A stretch of 64,000 bases of DNA from Shimia sp. Alg240-R146 (GCF_947331465.1 NZ_CAMZOK010000001.1:682001-746000), one strand, 5' to 3'; numbered from the stretch's first letter, positions 17,815 to 26,769 are shown. The notes: generated from the sequence alone by a model not told the origin. Numbers and translations: made by a program.

Positions 17815-19152
17815 ATGCACACAATTGAGAAACATTCTATCGCCGTAGCTCTTTTGCTCGGCGGCAAAGGCACGCGTCTTGGTCTGGACGGAATTCCTAA
17901 GCCGATGGTTGAAGTGCTTGGCACGCCGCTGCTGGAACACCACGTGGTGCAATTGCGCGATCAGGGGTTCACCAATCTCGTTTTCCTGACGGGTTATCAA
18001 AGCAACGTCATCGAGGCCCATTTTGGCGATGGGTCCAAATGGGGCGTGCAGATCAGCTATAGCGTCGAAGAAGAGCCTTTGGGCACGGCACGGGCAACGT
18101 GTGCTGCGCTTCCGATGTTGGGCAATGAATTTGTGCTGCTTTATGGTGATGTGGTTTGCGATGTGGATATCGCGCGTTTTGTAGAGCAGTCGCGTGAAAA
18201 TGGCGGTCACGGCACGCTTGTTGTGCATCCCAATGATCACCCCCATGACAGTGATTTGGTGGTCACTGACCCTGACAGCCCACGCATTGCTGCTTTCCTT
18301 AACAAACCGCATGCCGAAGATCTGCGCACACGCAATCTCGTTAATGCAGGGCTGTATTATCTGAAACCGGACGTCTTTGAGGCCATCCCTGAAGGCGAAG
18401 AGCTGTTTGACTGGGGCCGCGACGTGTTTCCCAAGGCAGTCGCGGATGGCTACGAACTTTATGCTTACCGGTCAGCGGAATACATGAAGGACATTGGCAC
18501 GCCTGCGCGCCTGCAAAAGGCGCAGCGCCACATCCTAAGCGGCAGCGTGGCGGCGCGGTCCATGCGTAATCCGCAGCGGGCCGTGTTTCTGGATCGTGAC
18601 GGTGTGATCAACCGTGAAATCAACGGCGTTCACAAGCCGGATGATATGCAGGTTCTGCCCGCGGTTGGCAGCACGATTGCCAGCATCAACCAATCGCCCT
18701 TTTTGACGATTGGCATCACCAATCAACCGGACCTCGCCAAAGGGTTCTTCGGATTTGAAGACCTTGACGCTGTACACGCCGAGATGGACCGCCAATTGGT
18801 CGAGGATCATGCGTTTTTGGATGATTTGCTGTTTTGCCCACATCATCCTGAGACCGGATTTGACGGAGAAGTGGCCGCGCTCAAGCGGGTTTGCACTTGC
18901 CGCAAGCCGGCGCCGGGAATGCTGCTAAAAGCGGCGCAGCGCTACAATATTGATCTTTCTCGGTCTTATATGGTCGGTGATCGGCTGAGCGACCTTGTGG
19001 CGGCGGAGGCTGCGGGTGCAATACCAGTGCTTGTGCACCGAAATGGCGAGAAGGATTTACCGAAGGATGCGCGCGATGCGCATCCTGCCAAGTATGTGGC
19101 AATTGACCTCGCTTCGGCGTGGGAGTGGATTAAAGAGGATATGAGTGAATGA
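17815..19152 (+). CDS. Fused heptose 1-phosphate guanylyltransferase and heptose bisphosphate phosphatase
   Basis: A 445-residue two-domain fusion. Residues 1 to about 235 are a sugar nucleotidyltransferase with LLGGKGTRLGLDGIPKPM, the signature of HddC-type enzymes. From about residue 255 the HAD phosphatase domain starts with AVFLDRDGVINRE and includes the TNQPDLAKG, zinc-binding CPHHPETGF...CTCRKPAPGML and MVGDRLSDL motifs of GmhB. These two activities are normally separate proteins (HddC and GmhB) in the GDP-glycero-manno-heptose pathway. The gene lies between the isomerase and kinase genes and overlaps the kinase by four bases, so the fusion supplies the two missing steps. The nucleotide (GDP rather than ADP) is inferred from the HddC and HddA resemblance. 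Confidence 0.85.
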   Translation: MHTIEKHSIAVALLLGGKGTRLGLDGIPKPMVEVLGTPLLEHHVVQLRDQGFTNLVFLTGYQSNVIEAHFGDGSKWGVQISYSVEEEPLGTARATCAALPMLGNEFVLLYGDVVCDVDIARFVEQSRENGGHGTLVVHPNDHPHDSDLVVTDPDSPRIAAFLNKPHAEDLRTRNLVNAGLYYLKPDVFEAIPEGEELFDWGRDVFPKAVADGYELYAYRSAEYMKDIGTPARLQKAQRHILSGSVAARSMRNPQRAVFLDRDGVINREINGVHKPDDMQVLPAVGSTIASINQSPFLTIGITNQPDLAKGFFGFEDLDAVHAEMDRQLVEDHAFLDDLLFCPHHPETGFDGEVAALKRVCTCRKPAPGMLLKAAQRYNIDLSRSYMVGDRLSDLVAAEAAGAIPVLVHRNGEKDLPKDARDAHPAKYVAIDLASAWEWIKEDMSE

Positions 19153-20141
19153 TTGTTGTACGCACGCCATTTCGGATCAGCTTTGTCGGCGGCGGGACCG
19201 ATCTTCCCTATTTCTTTGAGAAATTCGGCGGGTGCGTTTTGTCGATGGCCTTCAAGAAATACTCCTATCTGTCCCTCCACAAGGGCTTCCACGACCGCCA
19301 ATCCGACATCAAGTATTCCCGCACCGAGACGGTGAAATCGATCGACGAGATCCAGCACCCGATCATCCGCGAGGTGTTTGGCATGTATGATATCAACGGT
19401 GTGGATTTCGCCAGCGCCGCCGATATCCCGGCGGGCACCGGCTTGGCCTCCTCGTCTGCGTTTACCTGCGGATTGCTGCGCTTGTGCGACACCTATACCG
19501 GTCGTACCCGCTCGCAGCTCGACATTGCCGAAGCCGCCTGTGACGTGGAAATCAATCGGCTGGGCGAACCCATTGGCAAGCAGGACCAATATGGGTGCGC
19601 GCTTCCGGGTTTGAAAAAGATCGAATTTGCCACCGATGGCAAGGTCACAGCTTCGCCGGTTCTGTTGGACGACAAAGCCGGATCGCGGTTACAGGACAGC
19701 CTGTTGATGGTCTATTGCGGCGGCAGCCGGTCAGCGTCCAAAATGCTGACTGAGCAGCAAAAACACGTCACAAGCTCTGAGCAGTTGAATGCGAACTTGC
19801 AGGAAATGGCGCAGCAAGCGCGCGATCTGACCGAATGCATTGCAACCGACCCGGATGTGCTGGGTGATTACCTGCGTGATGGTTGGGAGCGTAAAAAGCG
19901 CCTGTCTCCGCACGTGTCCAACCCCGAAATTGATGCGCTTTATGACCGGGCCTTGGCGGCCGGTGCGCGGGGCGGCAAATTGCTGGGCGCTGGCGGTGCG
20001 GGCTTCCTTTTGCTACACGCACCCGGTAACCGGGATGCGGTGCGCGACGCTCTCGCCGGTGAAAAAGTTGATACAGTACAGATGGATATGGCCGGTACTA
20101 CGGTGATTTATAACGATCAGGACACTTTGGACGCAGCATGA
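19149..20141 (+). CDS. hddA: Heptose 7-phosphate kinase (GHMP family), HddA-like
   Basis: A 330-residue GHMP kinase. The N-terminus reads RTPFRISFVGGGTDLPYFF, a strong signature of the HddA and related sugar kinases; the ATP-binding PAGTGLASSSAF motif is near residue 95, and the C-terminal GGKLLGAGGAGFLLL is the third GHMP motif. HddA phosphorylates the anomeric carbon of heptose 7-phosphate to give the 1,7-bisphosphate, which the phosphatase domain of the preceding protein then trims. Four-base overlaps on both sides show tight translational coupling. Confidence 0.9.
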   Translation: MIVVRTPFRISFVGGGTDLPYFFEKFGGCVLSMAFKKYSYLSLHKGFHDRQSDIKYSRTETVKSIDEIQHPIIREVFGMYDINGVDFASAADIPAGTGLASSSAFTCGLLRLCDTYTGRTRSQLDIAEAACDVEINRLGEPIGKQDQYGCALPGLKKIEFATDGKVTASPVLLDDKAGSRLQDSLLMVYCGGSRSASKMLTEQQKHVTSSEQLNANLQEMAQQARDLTECIATDPDVLGDYLRDGWERKKRLSPHVSNPEIDALYDRALAAGARGGKLLGAGGAGFLLLHAPGNRDAVRDALAGEKVDTVQMDMAGTTVIYNDQDTLDAA

Positions 20142-20914
20142 GTTCACAAATAGTCATCTTGGGGTATCACCGCAGCGGCACCTCGGCTTTGTCTCAGAAC
20201 TGTCAGGCGGCAGGCCTGTTTCTTGGTGATACGTTGTTGGGCGCCAAGCCTTCCAACCCCTTTGGCCACTTTGAGGACAAGAACTTTTTCCAAGTCAACG
20301 AGGCCATTCTCCAGACAAACCTTGCGCGGTGGGACATGCCCCATGACTTGGTGCCGGTGATCCGCCCCGAGATACGGCAAGTCGCGATGGAATTGGTGTC
20401 GCGCCGCAACGCACAGTATGATCTGTGGGGCTTCAAAGACCCCCGCACCTGTATCTTGCTGGACTTCTGGCACTCACTGCTGCCGGACCCAAAATATCTG
20501 GTGTGTTTGCGCCACTATACCACCTGTGTGGATTCCATCGTGCGACGCCACGTGTTGGATATCTATTCCCGCCAGCAACTGGGCCTTGACCAAAGCGTTG
20601 AGCAGTATTCGCTGGACTATAATGGTGTCTGCGCCAACTGGTGCGTCTACATGGCCAATCTTCTGACCTTTCTGGAAACCCGCGATGCCGACAGAATGGT
20701 GGTGCGGATCGACAAAATGCCCAAGGAAATCTCGATCATTGGGGAAATGAACGACGCGTTCGGGGTCGGTCTGGACCCAATTCCGCTCAGCCAGACTTTC
20801 AGGCCCGAGGTCTTTCAGGGCAAAGAAATTGACGATCTGCCGCTTGATCCGGCCGTAAAAGAAACCGCCGATAAATTGTGGGCCCGTCTGGACACCCACA
20901 TTTCGCTGCAATAA
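20138..20914 (+). CDS. Sulfotransferase-like protein
   Basis: A 258-residue soluble protein. The 5'-phosphosulfate loop of PAPS-dependent sulfotransferases is visible as GYHRSGTSAL at residues 9-18, and WGFKDPRTCILLDFW near residue 95 matches the GFKDPR motif of bacterial sulfotransferase-family proteins. Such enzymes move sulfate from PAPS to sugars or lipids. It overlaps the heptose kinase gene by four bases. The location suggests a role in sulfating the heptose-containing glycan; a nucleotide-binding protein without transferase activity cannot be ruled out. Confidence 0.75.
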   Translation: MSSQIVILGYHRSGTSALSQNCQAAGLFLGDTLLGAKPSNPFGHFEDKNFFQVNEAILQTNLARWDMPHDLVPVIRPEIRQVAMELVSRRNAQYDLWGFKDPRTCILLDFWHSLLPDPKYLVCLRHYTTCVDSIVRRHVLDIYSRQQLGLDQSVEQYSLDYNGVCANWCVYMANLLTFLETRDADRMVVRIDKMPKEISIIGEMNDAFGVGLDPIPLSQTFRPEVFQGKEIDDLPLDPAVKETADKLWARLDTHISLQ

Positions 20915-20931
20915 CCGACAAAGGTCCTGTG

Positions 20932-21696
20932 ATGACAAAACCCGAAGACGCCGATCCAAAGCCGGGCAAAATGGTCCAGGCAGAAGTTGTCACCCTTCCG
21001 GTGTTTCCAGCAGTGGACCCGGTAAGCCGCCTTCAAGCGGTTGCCCTTGCAGGTAAGTTGCCGGTCAAACTCCAGTTCAAAGAAGTGAACAAGACGGGCA
21101 CACGAGACAACAAGCCCTTTGAATTGCCATTGGCCGATTTGATCGAAGGGCTCAAAATCAAGATGTTCAACGAGAGCATTCCGGATCAATCGGTATACGA
21201 CCTTTTGTTTGAAGACCGCCTACAGGAGCATCTGTCAAAACAACTTCTCAGCGGTGCCAAACTTGAGGAGTTGACCCAGGCGCTCAAAGTCAAAGCCTTT
21301 GAAGATGGCCTCGAAGATCAGACGACATTCGATTTGCTGTTTGATGAACAGGCCCAAAAAGGTTTGGCGGGAAAAAACCTCGGGCCAAGCGAACTTGAAG
21401 AGCTTATCGAAGCTATCAAGATCAAGATGTTTGACGATGGTGTTGCGGATCAGGACGTCTTTGACACGTTGTTTGAGGACAGATTGCAGCCGCATCTGTC
21501 AAACAAGTATTTTCAGGACATGAAATTTGATGACGTTCTCGAGATGCTCAAAATTAAAATGTTTGACGAGAAAGTTGGCGATGAAGAGGTGTTCACCCGC
21601 CTGTTCGAAGGCCGGCTCTCGACAAGCTGGGCGGGCAAGAAATTAACGTCGGCAAAGTCGATTGCGCGTGCCGTGGCCCGCAAGAACCGCAACTAG
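20932..21696 (+). CDS. Unrecognised protein built of four 44-residue repeats
   Basis: A 254-residue protein with no signal peptide or membrane segment. After a 69-residue N-terminal part, four repeats of exactly 44 residues follow, starting at residues 70, 114, 158 and 202. Each has the pattern LIExLKIKMFDDxVxDQxVFDxLFEDRLQxHLS. The repeats are rich in charged residues, look helical and carry a repeated FEDRL-type motif. Function is unknown; repeat proteins of this kind are usually scaffolds or binding modules. It sits inside the glycan operon, 17 bases after a sulfotransferase gene. ATG at 20932 was chosen over the in-frame GTG at 20929 and the upstream start, which lies in the previous gene. 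Confidence 0.75.
   Translation: MTKPEDADPKPGKMVQAEVVTLPVFPAVDPVSRLQAVALAGKLPVKLQFKEVNKTGTRDNKPFELPLADLIEGLKIKMFNESIPDQSVYDLLFEDRLQEHLSKQLLSGAKLEELTQALKVKAFEDGLEDQTTFDLLFDEQAQKGLAGKNLGPSELEELIEAIKIKMFDDGVADQDVFDTLFEDRLQPHLSNKYFQDMKFDDVLEMLKIKMFDEKVGDEEVFTRLFEGRLSTSWAGKKLTSAKSIARAVARKNRN
21139..21660 (+). repeat. Four tandem 132-bp coding repeats
   Basis: The units begin at 21139, 21271, 21403 and 21535; the last is slightly degenerate. The protein pattern is kept more strictly than the DNA, so the duplication is old and selected at protein level. Units 1, 3 and 4 share the KIKMF core; unit 2 has KVKAF. Confidence 0.8.
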
Positions 21697-21708
21697 ACGG
21701 AGCGCCTT

Positions 21709-22521
21709 ATGTCCTGTGTGTTCATCGGTCCAGATGCAGTTGTCCGCAAGCTGACCCAACCCAACGTCAGCCCGGTTGATTGGAAGGACCCCGCCTCGTT
21801 CCAAAAATCGTTGCGGTTTGCGACCCGATTGGTTGTGGCTGGGCTGCGCGGCTTGTCGGATCGTGATTTTCTGGCGATCAACCAGCTCCCGACGGTCTTT
21901 GTTCTGACCTCCGGTGTCGATCTGACACACCTGATTATGCACATTCAGCACGGTCGCCTGTGCCTGACGCCGTGGGATCGGATTGTCTGTCTGGGTGACG
22001 TGGATCCGCATTTTTTTCGCGCCCCGTGGATCGGGTTCTTTAACGGTGGGCTGACGCTCGAACCGTCGTTGTTTGCGGCACTGAAAGAAACCCCATGGGG
22101 ATCGCTGCCGGCACCTGCGGGCTTTGACAAGATTGCCAAACCGACGCTGATAAAATTTGCGATCAAGATGCGCGCCGTCAACACCTTTCCGTTTTCACCT
22201 GTGGTGGCAGGGTCCAAGAGCGCACTCGGTCTGATCGATTGTTGTTTTGATGTGACGGATGCAGTGGTTTCAGGCGCCGAGATGATGCCGCCCGATGCCC
22301 TGATTGCCGCCCCCGAAGAGATTGAAGCCACGCTAAGTGCCCATCCGCAGGCCACGCTTTTGGTGTGTCCGGCCATCGTGAATGGTGACATCCCGATGGA
22401 GCTGATCCATCGTCGCGTGGCTTTGGCGGCTCGCCGGCCTGTGAACCTTTTGAATGTGAATGCCATCGGCACCCTTCCGGATCAGTCTGTACTGGCCGGG
22501 CTGACCTATGAGCTTGGATGA
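21709..22521 (+). CDS. Unknown protein of the glycan operon
   Basis: A 270-residue protein not recognised. It has no signal peptide and no clear membrane helix. Residues 40-110 contain two hydrophobic strand-like stretches (TVFVLTSGVDL, IVCLGDVDPHFF) that could be part of a Rossmann-like fold, and the C-terminal third has LLVCPAIVNGDIPMEL. The gene begins 12 bases after the repeat protein and its stop overlaps the next gene by four bases, so it belongs to the same transcript. A glycan-processing or regulatory role is only a guess from context. Confidence 0.6.
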   Translation: MSCVFIGPDAVVRKLTQPNVSPVDWKDPASFQKSLRFATRLVVAGLRGLSDRDFLAINQLPTVFVLTSGVDLTHLIMHIQHGRLCLTPWDRIVCLGDVDPHFFRAPWIGFFNGGLTLEPSLFAALKETPWGSLPAPAGFDKIAKPTLIKFAIKMRAVNTFPFSPVVAGSKSALGLIDCCFDVTDAVVSGAEMMPPDALIAAPEEIEATLSAHPQATLLVCPAIVNGDIPMELIHRRVALAARRPVNLLNVNAIGTLPDQSVLAGLTYELG

Positions 22522-23612
22522 CCGTTATGAAGTGCTTTATCGTTTGCAATATGTTTCCGGCGCTGGTGTCAAATGTGGTGCGCGCGCCGGGATTGCGTGC
22601 AGAGCAACTTGCTTTTCAGGCGCGGCCACATTTTGATCAGGTTCAATATCTTATGCTGCGGTCACGCTACGACCTGTTGTGTCGTGGACCGCAAGTCACA
22701 AGCAACCTGACGGCGCATCGCGATTTTCTGGTGATTGATGATGCTCGGGTGAAGGATTTCCTCAACCGGCAGCCGCCTTCGGTTTTTGTGTTCAGTCAGC
22801 CAGAGATGGCCGGCATGCTGTCCCCGGCGATCAAACGCCACACCGTTGTTTATGATATCCTCGCGCCAAAAGAGCTGGAGCTGCGCAGCGGCAAGGCCGA
22901 CGCCACCCAGATTGCCACCGCCAAGCGCCGCCATCAGACGTTCCTGAAATTTGCAGACAGGGTTCTGGTGAACGGTGAAAAAAACCGGTTGTTGTTTGAA
23001 AGTGATCTGGCTGACCAAAAAGATGTGGTGACAAACGCTTTCTGCCCGCTGACACCGCCCTCTGATAGCCCCGAGCCGCCAAAGCGCGACCATATCCTGT
23101 TTTTCTCCAGCGCGCAGAAATGGACACAAAACACTCCGTTTCTGGATGCTATGGCAGAGCTGATGGAAACCAAAAGTGATGTCAAAGCGGTGCTGATGTC
23201 TCCGCTCAAACACCACGAAGATCCGGAAAGCCTGGCGATTTCGCAACTGATCCAGATACCCAATGTGCGGCGGATCAAATCCTTGTCCTATCCGGCTCAT
23301 GTGTCGCTTTTGGAGCGCTGCGCCGGGGTCATGGATTGGTCGATCGTTAATGATGAAAGGGTCAATTCGACGTCGACCCGCCTAATACAGGCGGTTGGCA
23401 GCGGCGCAGCGATTTTTGGCAACGCCGGCACGGGCCTTGATGCGTTTTGGGGGGGGTATCCGGGGGCCACGTCACAGGATGCGCCGAACGCGGCAAAGCT
23501 GGAGGCCTTTATCGACGACGCGCTAGCGGGTACATTTGCCCCTGATCTGGAGCGCGCTGGCAATTGGAATCGCCAACTTCTTGAGAACCCATCTGTGTTT
23601 GGAGGTCTGTAG
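22518..23612 (+). CDS. Glycosyltransferase-like protein (GT-B fold, tentative)
   Basis: A 364-residue protein. The N-terminus (KCFIVCNMFPALVSNVVRAPGLRAEQLAF) resembles the acceptor domain of GT-B glycosyltransferases, and the middle has the strand-turn HILFFSSAQKW and the VLMSPLKHHEDPE segment expected for a donor domain. The usual EX7E motif is not obvious, so the nucleotide-sugar-binding half may be atypical. It overlaps the preceding gene by four bases and is followed two bases later by another glycosyltransferase-like gene, which supports a shared role in glycan assembly. Confidence 0.55.
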   Translation: MTVMKCFIVCNMFPALVSNVVRAPGLRAEQLAFQARPHFDQVQYLMLRSRYDLLCRGPQVTSNLTAHRDFLVIDDARVKDFLNRQPPSVFVFSQPEMAGMLSPAIKRHTVVYDILAPKELELRSGKADATQIATAKRRHQTFLKFADRVLVNGEKNRLLFESDLADQKDVVTNAFCPLTPPSDSPEPPKRDHILFFSSAQKWTQNTPFLDAMAELMETKSDVKAVLMSPLKHHEDPESLAISQLIQIPNVRRIKSLSYPAHVSLLERCAGVMDWSIVNDERVNSTSTRLIQAVGSGAAIFGNAGTGLDAFWGGYPGATSQDAPNAAKLEAFIDDALAGTFAPDLERAGNWNRQLLENPSVFGGL

Positions 23613-23614
23613 TA

Positions 23615-24622
23615 ATGATGAGAATGGTATTTTTTGTGCCCACGGATAAACCCGTTGGAGGCATTGCAAAAGTGTTGGACTATGCGGTGCATGCCGCACG
23701 GCAAAATCTGGAAGTTGTGTTTTGCTGCAATGACTTTCACTTTGAAAACTTATCCAGTGCGCTGTTTAAAAAGCCCTACTTCCAGCAATATGGCGGCACT
23801 ATCCGGATTTGCGACAGCGCGACGTTGGACCCTAAAGACACCGACATTTTGTTCTTCACTCTGCCTTCCAGTCACGAACGCCTAAGCACGCTGTATGCCG
23901 CTGCCGGGTGTCGCAATATGCCGTATATCCACTTGCTGCAAAACGTGCGCCTGTCCAACACCGCGTTTGACAACGGCTATTCCTATCGCCTGTTGCCCAA
24001 ACCTTTGCACCGGATTTGCATCACGCAGGAAGTGGTCAACTCCGTAGCGCCCTTTGTCGATCACCCTGACGACATGGAGCTGATCCCGCACGGATTTGAT
24101 TTTGCGGCCTTCGATTCTGCGCCTCAACAAGACGACCCGATCATGATCAATTTTAACACGTTCAAAGGCGACTTGGGCCGCGAAATTGTTCGTCCCTTCA
24201 ACCAAGATCCGCGTGTGGAAAAGGTTCGGGTGTCGTCGACCGGCATCAGCTGGAAAAAACTGCAAAACAACTACAAGAAGTCCAGCCTGTTCCTAGGAAC
24301 ACCGTTGCCGGAAGAAGGTCTGTATCTTCCGGGACTTGAAGCAATGGCCGCTGGTCAGCTCGTCATAACACCAGACGCTTTCGGCAACCGGTTCTACTGC
24401 GATTTTTCAGAGAACTGCGCGTTGGTCCCCTGGGGGGACGTCGACGCGTATCGAACGCAAATCGAGTGGGCGATCGAAAATTGGACCGGCGCGGCCTTTG
24501 AGATGCGCAAAAAGGCCCATGCAAAGGCTGCAGGGCTGGGGCTTGAAACAGAATGCAGCCGTTTCGCAGACAGCCTCAAGGCGCGCTATGCCGATAGAGG
24601 TATGGCTCTTGAATGCGCATGA
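23615..24622 (+). CDS. Glycosyltransferase family 4-like protein
   Basis: A 335-residue protein with GT-B features. The N-terminus VFFVPTDKPVGGIAKVLDYA contains the glycine-rich acceptor loop, and PEEGLYLPGLEAMAAGQLVI near residue 230 carries the two glutamates of the EX7E donor-binding motif seen in GT4 enzymes. MELIPHGFDF matches the strand that ends in the nucleotide-sugar-binding loop. It would add a sugar, possibly heptose from GDP-heptose, to a glycan. It is the eighth gene in the tightly packed operon. Confidence 0.7.
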   Translation: MMRMVFFVPTDKPVGGIAKVLDYAVHAARQNLEVVFCCNDFHFENLSSALFKKPYFQQYGGTIRICDSATLDPKDTDILFFTLPSSHERLSTLYAAAGCRNMPYIHLLQNVRLSNTAFDNGYSYRLLPKPLHRICITQEVVNSVAPFVDHPDDMELIPHGFDFAAFDSAPQQDDPIMINFNTFKGDLGREIVRPFNQDPRVEKVRVSSTGISWKKLQNNYKKSSLFLGTPLPEEGLYLPGLEAMAAGQLVITPDAFGNRFYCDFSENCALVPWGDVDAYRTQIEWAIENWTGAAFEMRKKAHAKAAGLGLETECSRFADSLKARYADRGMALECA

Positions 24623-24677
24623 TGTCACCTTATAAGGGTCTGGTAAATCTCGATTTCTGCACTACAGTGAGCCCACC

Positions 24678-25607
24678 ATGGCACCCAAAAGACATCTCTT
24701 TTTGCATTGCGGCTATCCGCGCACAGGTACGACGAGCTTTCAAAGCATTCTCGACCTGAACCGCAATGGGCTTGCGAGCAACGGCTACTGCGTGCCGCCC
24801 ACGGTAGGGAACCGGCACCGCCATCTACAGGCCGGTGTGCAACTCTCGTTGACCGCCAATGTGCAGAAGCTGATCCAACTGCCCGAAGGCTGTGAGCCCG
24901 AAGCACATTTGGACAATTGGCTGACCGGCATTGTGGCTGATGCGCCGGATTTTGAGCGCTTCATCATGTCCGAAGAGACACTCGCGAAGGGCGACTTCGG
25001 CAAGATTGCAGGGTTTGAAGCCCAACTCAGAAAGCACTTTGACGAAATAACCATCCTGATCTGTTTCCGCCCGCACGGCTCCTACCTGCGCAGCGACTTT
25101 TCCAATCGGGTTCGCGCCGGATATTTTTCCAAAGCATTCAGAGCCTATGCCACCGCTCAAACCGAGCAACCGTTCATGTCTTATTGTGACGTTTTGTCGA
25201 GGTTCATGGAGGTCTTTGGCGCCGATAACGTCAAGGCGGTCGCCTACAACCCCAAAGGCGACGATAGCTCTCACAGTCAGCTTTTCGCGGCGATGGGTCT
25301 CGATTTAACCCGACTGAGGCAACCGCCAAGCGCGCTCAACAGGTCGCTTAGCCCGCAAACTATCGATCTCAAGCGCCGTATGAACCGCCGGTTGGAGATC
25401 AGCTTGAAGGAAATGGGTCTGCAAGCGCCGGGCGTTTTCCATGATGCGTTGATGGCCAACATCGAGGATGCGATGCGGCACACGCGCCAGATCGGGACAG
25501 ATGTCGACGAACAACCGTTTGATGTGCCTTCCCGCCTTAACGTTCAGTGGGATGCCGATTGGGACCGCCTGACCGGCCCCGAGTTCTCGACGCAGTTCAA
25601 GATTTAG
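24678..25607 (+). CDS. Sulfotransferase-like protein, second copy
   Basis: A 309-residue protein with HCGYPRTGTTSFQ at residues 10-22, the PAPS 5'-phosphate loop. Sequence outside the loop differs from the first sulfotransferase at 20138, so the two are not recent duplicates. The segment ITILICFRPHGSYLRSDF near residue 125 corresponds to the second PAPS-contact strand. It begins 55 bases after the glycosyltransferase gene and appears to close the operon. Two sulfotransferase-like proteins in one glycan locus point to a sulfated product. Confidence 0.7.
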   Translation: MAPKRHLFLHCGYPRTGTTSFQSILDLNRNGLASNGYCVPPTVGNRHRHLQAGVQLSLTANVQKLIQLPEGCEPEAHLDNWLTGIVADAPDFERFIMSEETLAKGDFGKIAGFEAQLRKHFDEITILICFRPHGSYLRSDFSNRVRAGYFSKAFRAYATAQTEQPFMSYCDVLSRFMEVFGADNVKAVAYNPKGDDSSHSQLFAAMGLDLTRLRQPPSALNRSLSPQTIDLKRRMNRRLEISLKEMGLQAPGVFHDALMANIEDAMRHTRQIGTDVDEQPFDVPSRLNVQWDADWDRLTGPEFSTQFKI

Positions 25608-25836
25608 AAAACTGACGATCCGCGCCATTTCCTTAAACGGCGTCGGGTAGGATCCGGACTTCAGGGTTTGGTTTTGTGGGTGCGCATGCACCTTTTGGCC
25701 GGCGCCCCGGTTGCAGTTGGCAAGGCTGCGCGGGATATTGTACTTTTGGGATGATATTCGTGAAACCGCACGAGGCTACCCCGGACAGAACGGCCTTTGG
25801 CGCCGTTGATCTTGAAGCACCATTGGAGACCCCAGC
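25608..25836. other. Intergenic region after the glycan operon
   Basis: About 230 bases in which I see no gene and no strong terminator. It probably contains the promoter of the flavin transferase gene. Confidence 0.3.
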
Positions 25837-26724
25837 ATGAGTCTTTTGAACCGCCGTCGTTTCCTTGCGATCTCCGCTTGTGCTGTTTCAAGCGTCGCAG
25901 GCCCGTCAAGTGCAGCCCCGGCAGAATGGCGCGGCATCGCGCTTGGCGCGCAATCCAGCCTCAAGATTTCCGGACTGTCACAAGCCGAGGCCGAAGGGGT
26001 TTTTGCCGAGATCAAAGCGGAGCTGGATCGGCTGGAGAAGATATTCTCGCTATATCACGACAGTGAGCTGACTCGTCTCAACCGCGAGGGCACGCTAGCT
26101 GCGCCTGCGCCAGAGTTGCTGGAGGTTCTCGGTCTGGCGGATCAACTGCATCGCGCCAGCGACGGGGCGTTTGATCCAACGGTACAGGTGCTTTGGAATG
26201 CCCATGCCACAGGAGGCGATCTGACCAAGGCAGCGGCGTTGGTGCGCTGGTCAGATGTCAGCTTTGACACCCAAGCCGTGACGTTTGCGCGGCCCGGAAT
26301 GGCATTGACGCTCAATGGCATTGCTCAAGGCGCGATTACCGATTGCATCGCGGCGCTTCTGGTCGCGCGTGGCCTGCGCAACGTGTTGATCGATATGGGG
26401 GAAATTGTAGCCCTTGGCGAACGTGAAACAGGCGCACCATGGCGTGTCGGCGTGATCACACCGGACGGTACTTTGGTGCGTAAACTGACGCTCAAAGACC
26501 GCGCTTTGGCCACCTCGGCACCCGACGGATTCCGCCTGCCCGATGGAGCGTCCCACATTCTGAACCCTCAAGGCGGCGCGCCGGTGCAGGCATTGGCCAG
26601 CATCGCGGCACCTTCCGCGGCACTGGCGGATGGCCTATCCACCGCGGCCTGCCTTATGACTCCTGAAAAGACCGAAAAGATGGTCGAACAATTCGCGGGG
26701 GCCGAGGTTGTCTCGACCATTTGA
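25837..26724 (+). CDS. ApbE-like FAD:protein FMN transferase with twin-arginine signal
   Basis: A 295-residue exported protein. The N-terminus NRRRFLAISACAVSS is a twin-arginine (Tat) signal followed by an alanine-rich cleavage region. The ApbE fold is shown by DGAFDPTVQVLW (about residue 109), GMALTLNGIAQGAITD, and the metal-site strands VLIDMGEIVALG and ALADGLSTAACLM. ApbE attaches FMN covalently to a threonine of target proteins such as NqrB, NqrC and RnfG. No target gene (FMN_bind domain) lies beside it here. The GxIAQG and DGLSTA motifs are intact enough to expect activity. Confidence 0.85.
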   Translation: MSLLNRRRFLAISACAVSSVAGPSSAAPAEWRGIALGAQSSLKISGLSQAEAEGVFAEIKAELDRLEKIFSLYHDSELTRLNREGTLAAPAPELLEVLGLADQLHRASDGAFDPTVQVLWNAHATGGDLTKAAALVRWSDVSFDTQAVTFARPGMALTLNGIAQGAITDCIAALLVARGLRNVLIDMGEIVALGERETGAPWRVGVITPDGTLVRKLTLKDRALATSAPDGFRLPDGASHILNPQGGAPVQALASIAAPSAALADGLSTAACLMTPEKTEKMVEQFAGAEVVSTI

Positions 26725-26769
26725 CACGTGAACGCGCTGCGCGGGGTGCGTGGCCCGACTGAACGATGA

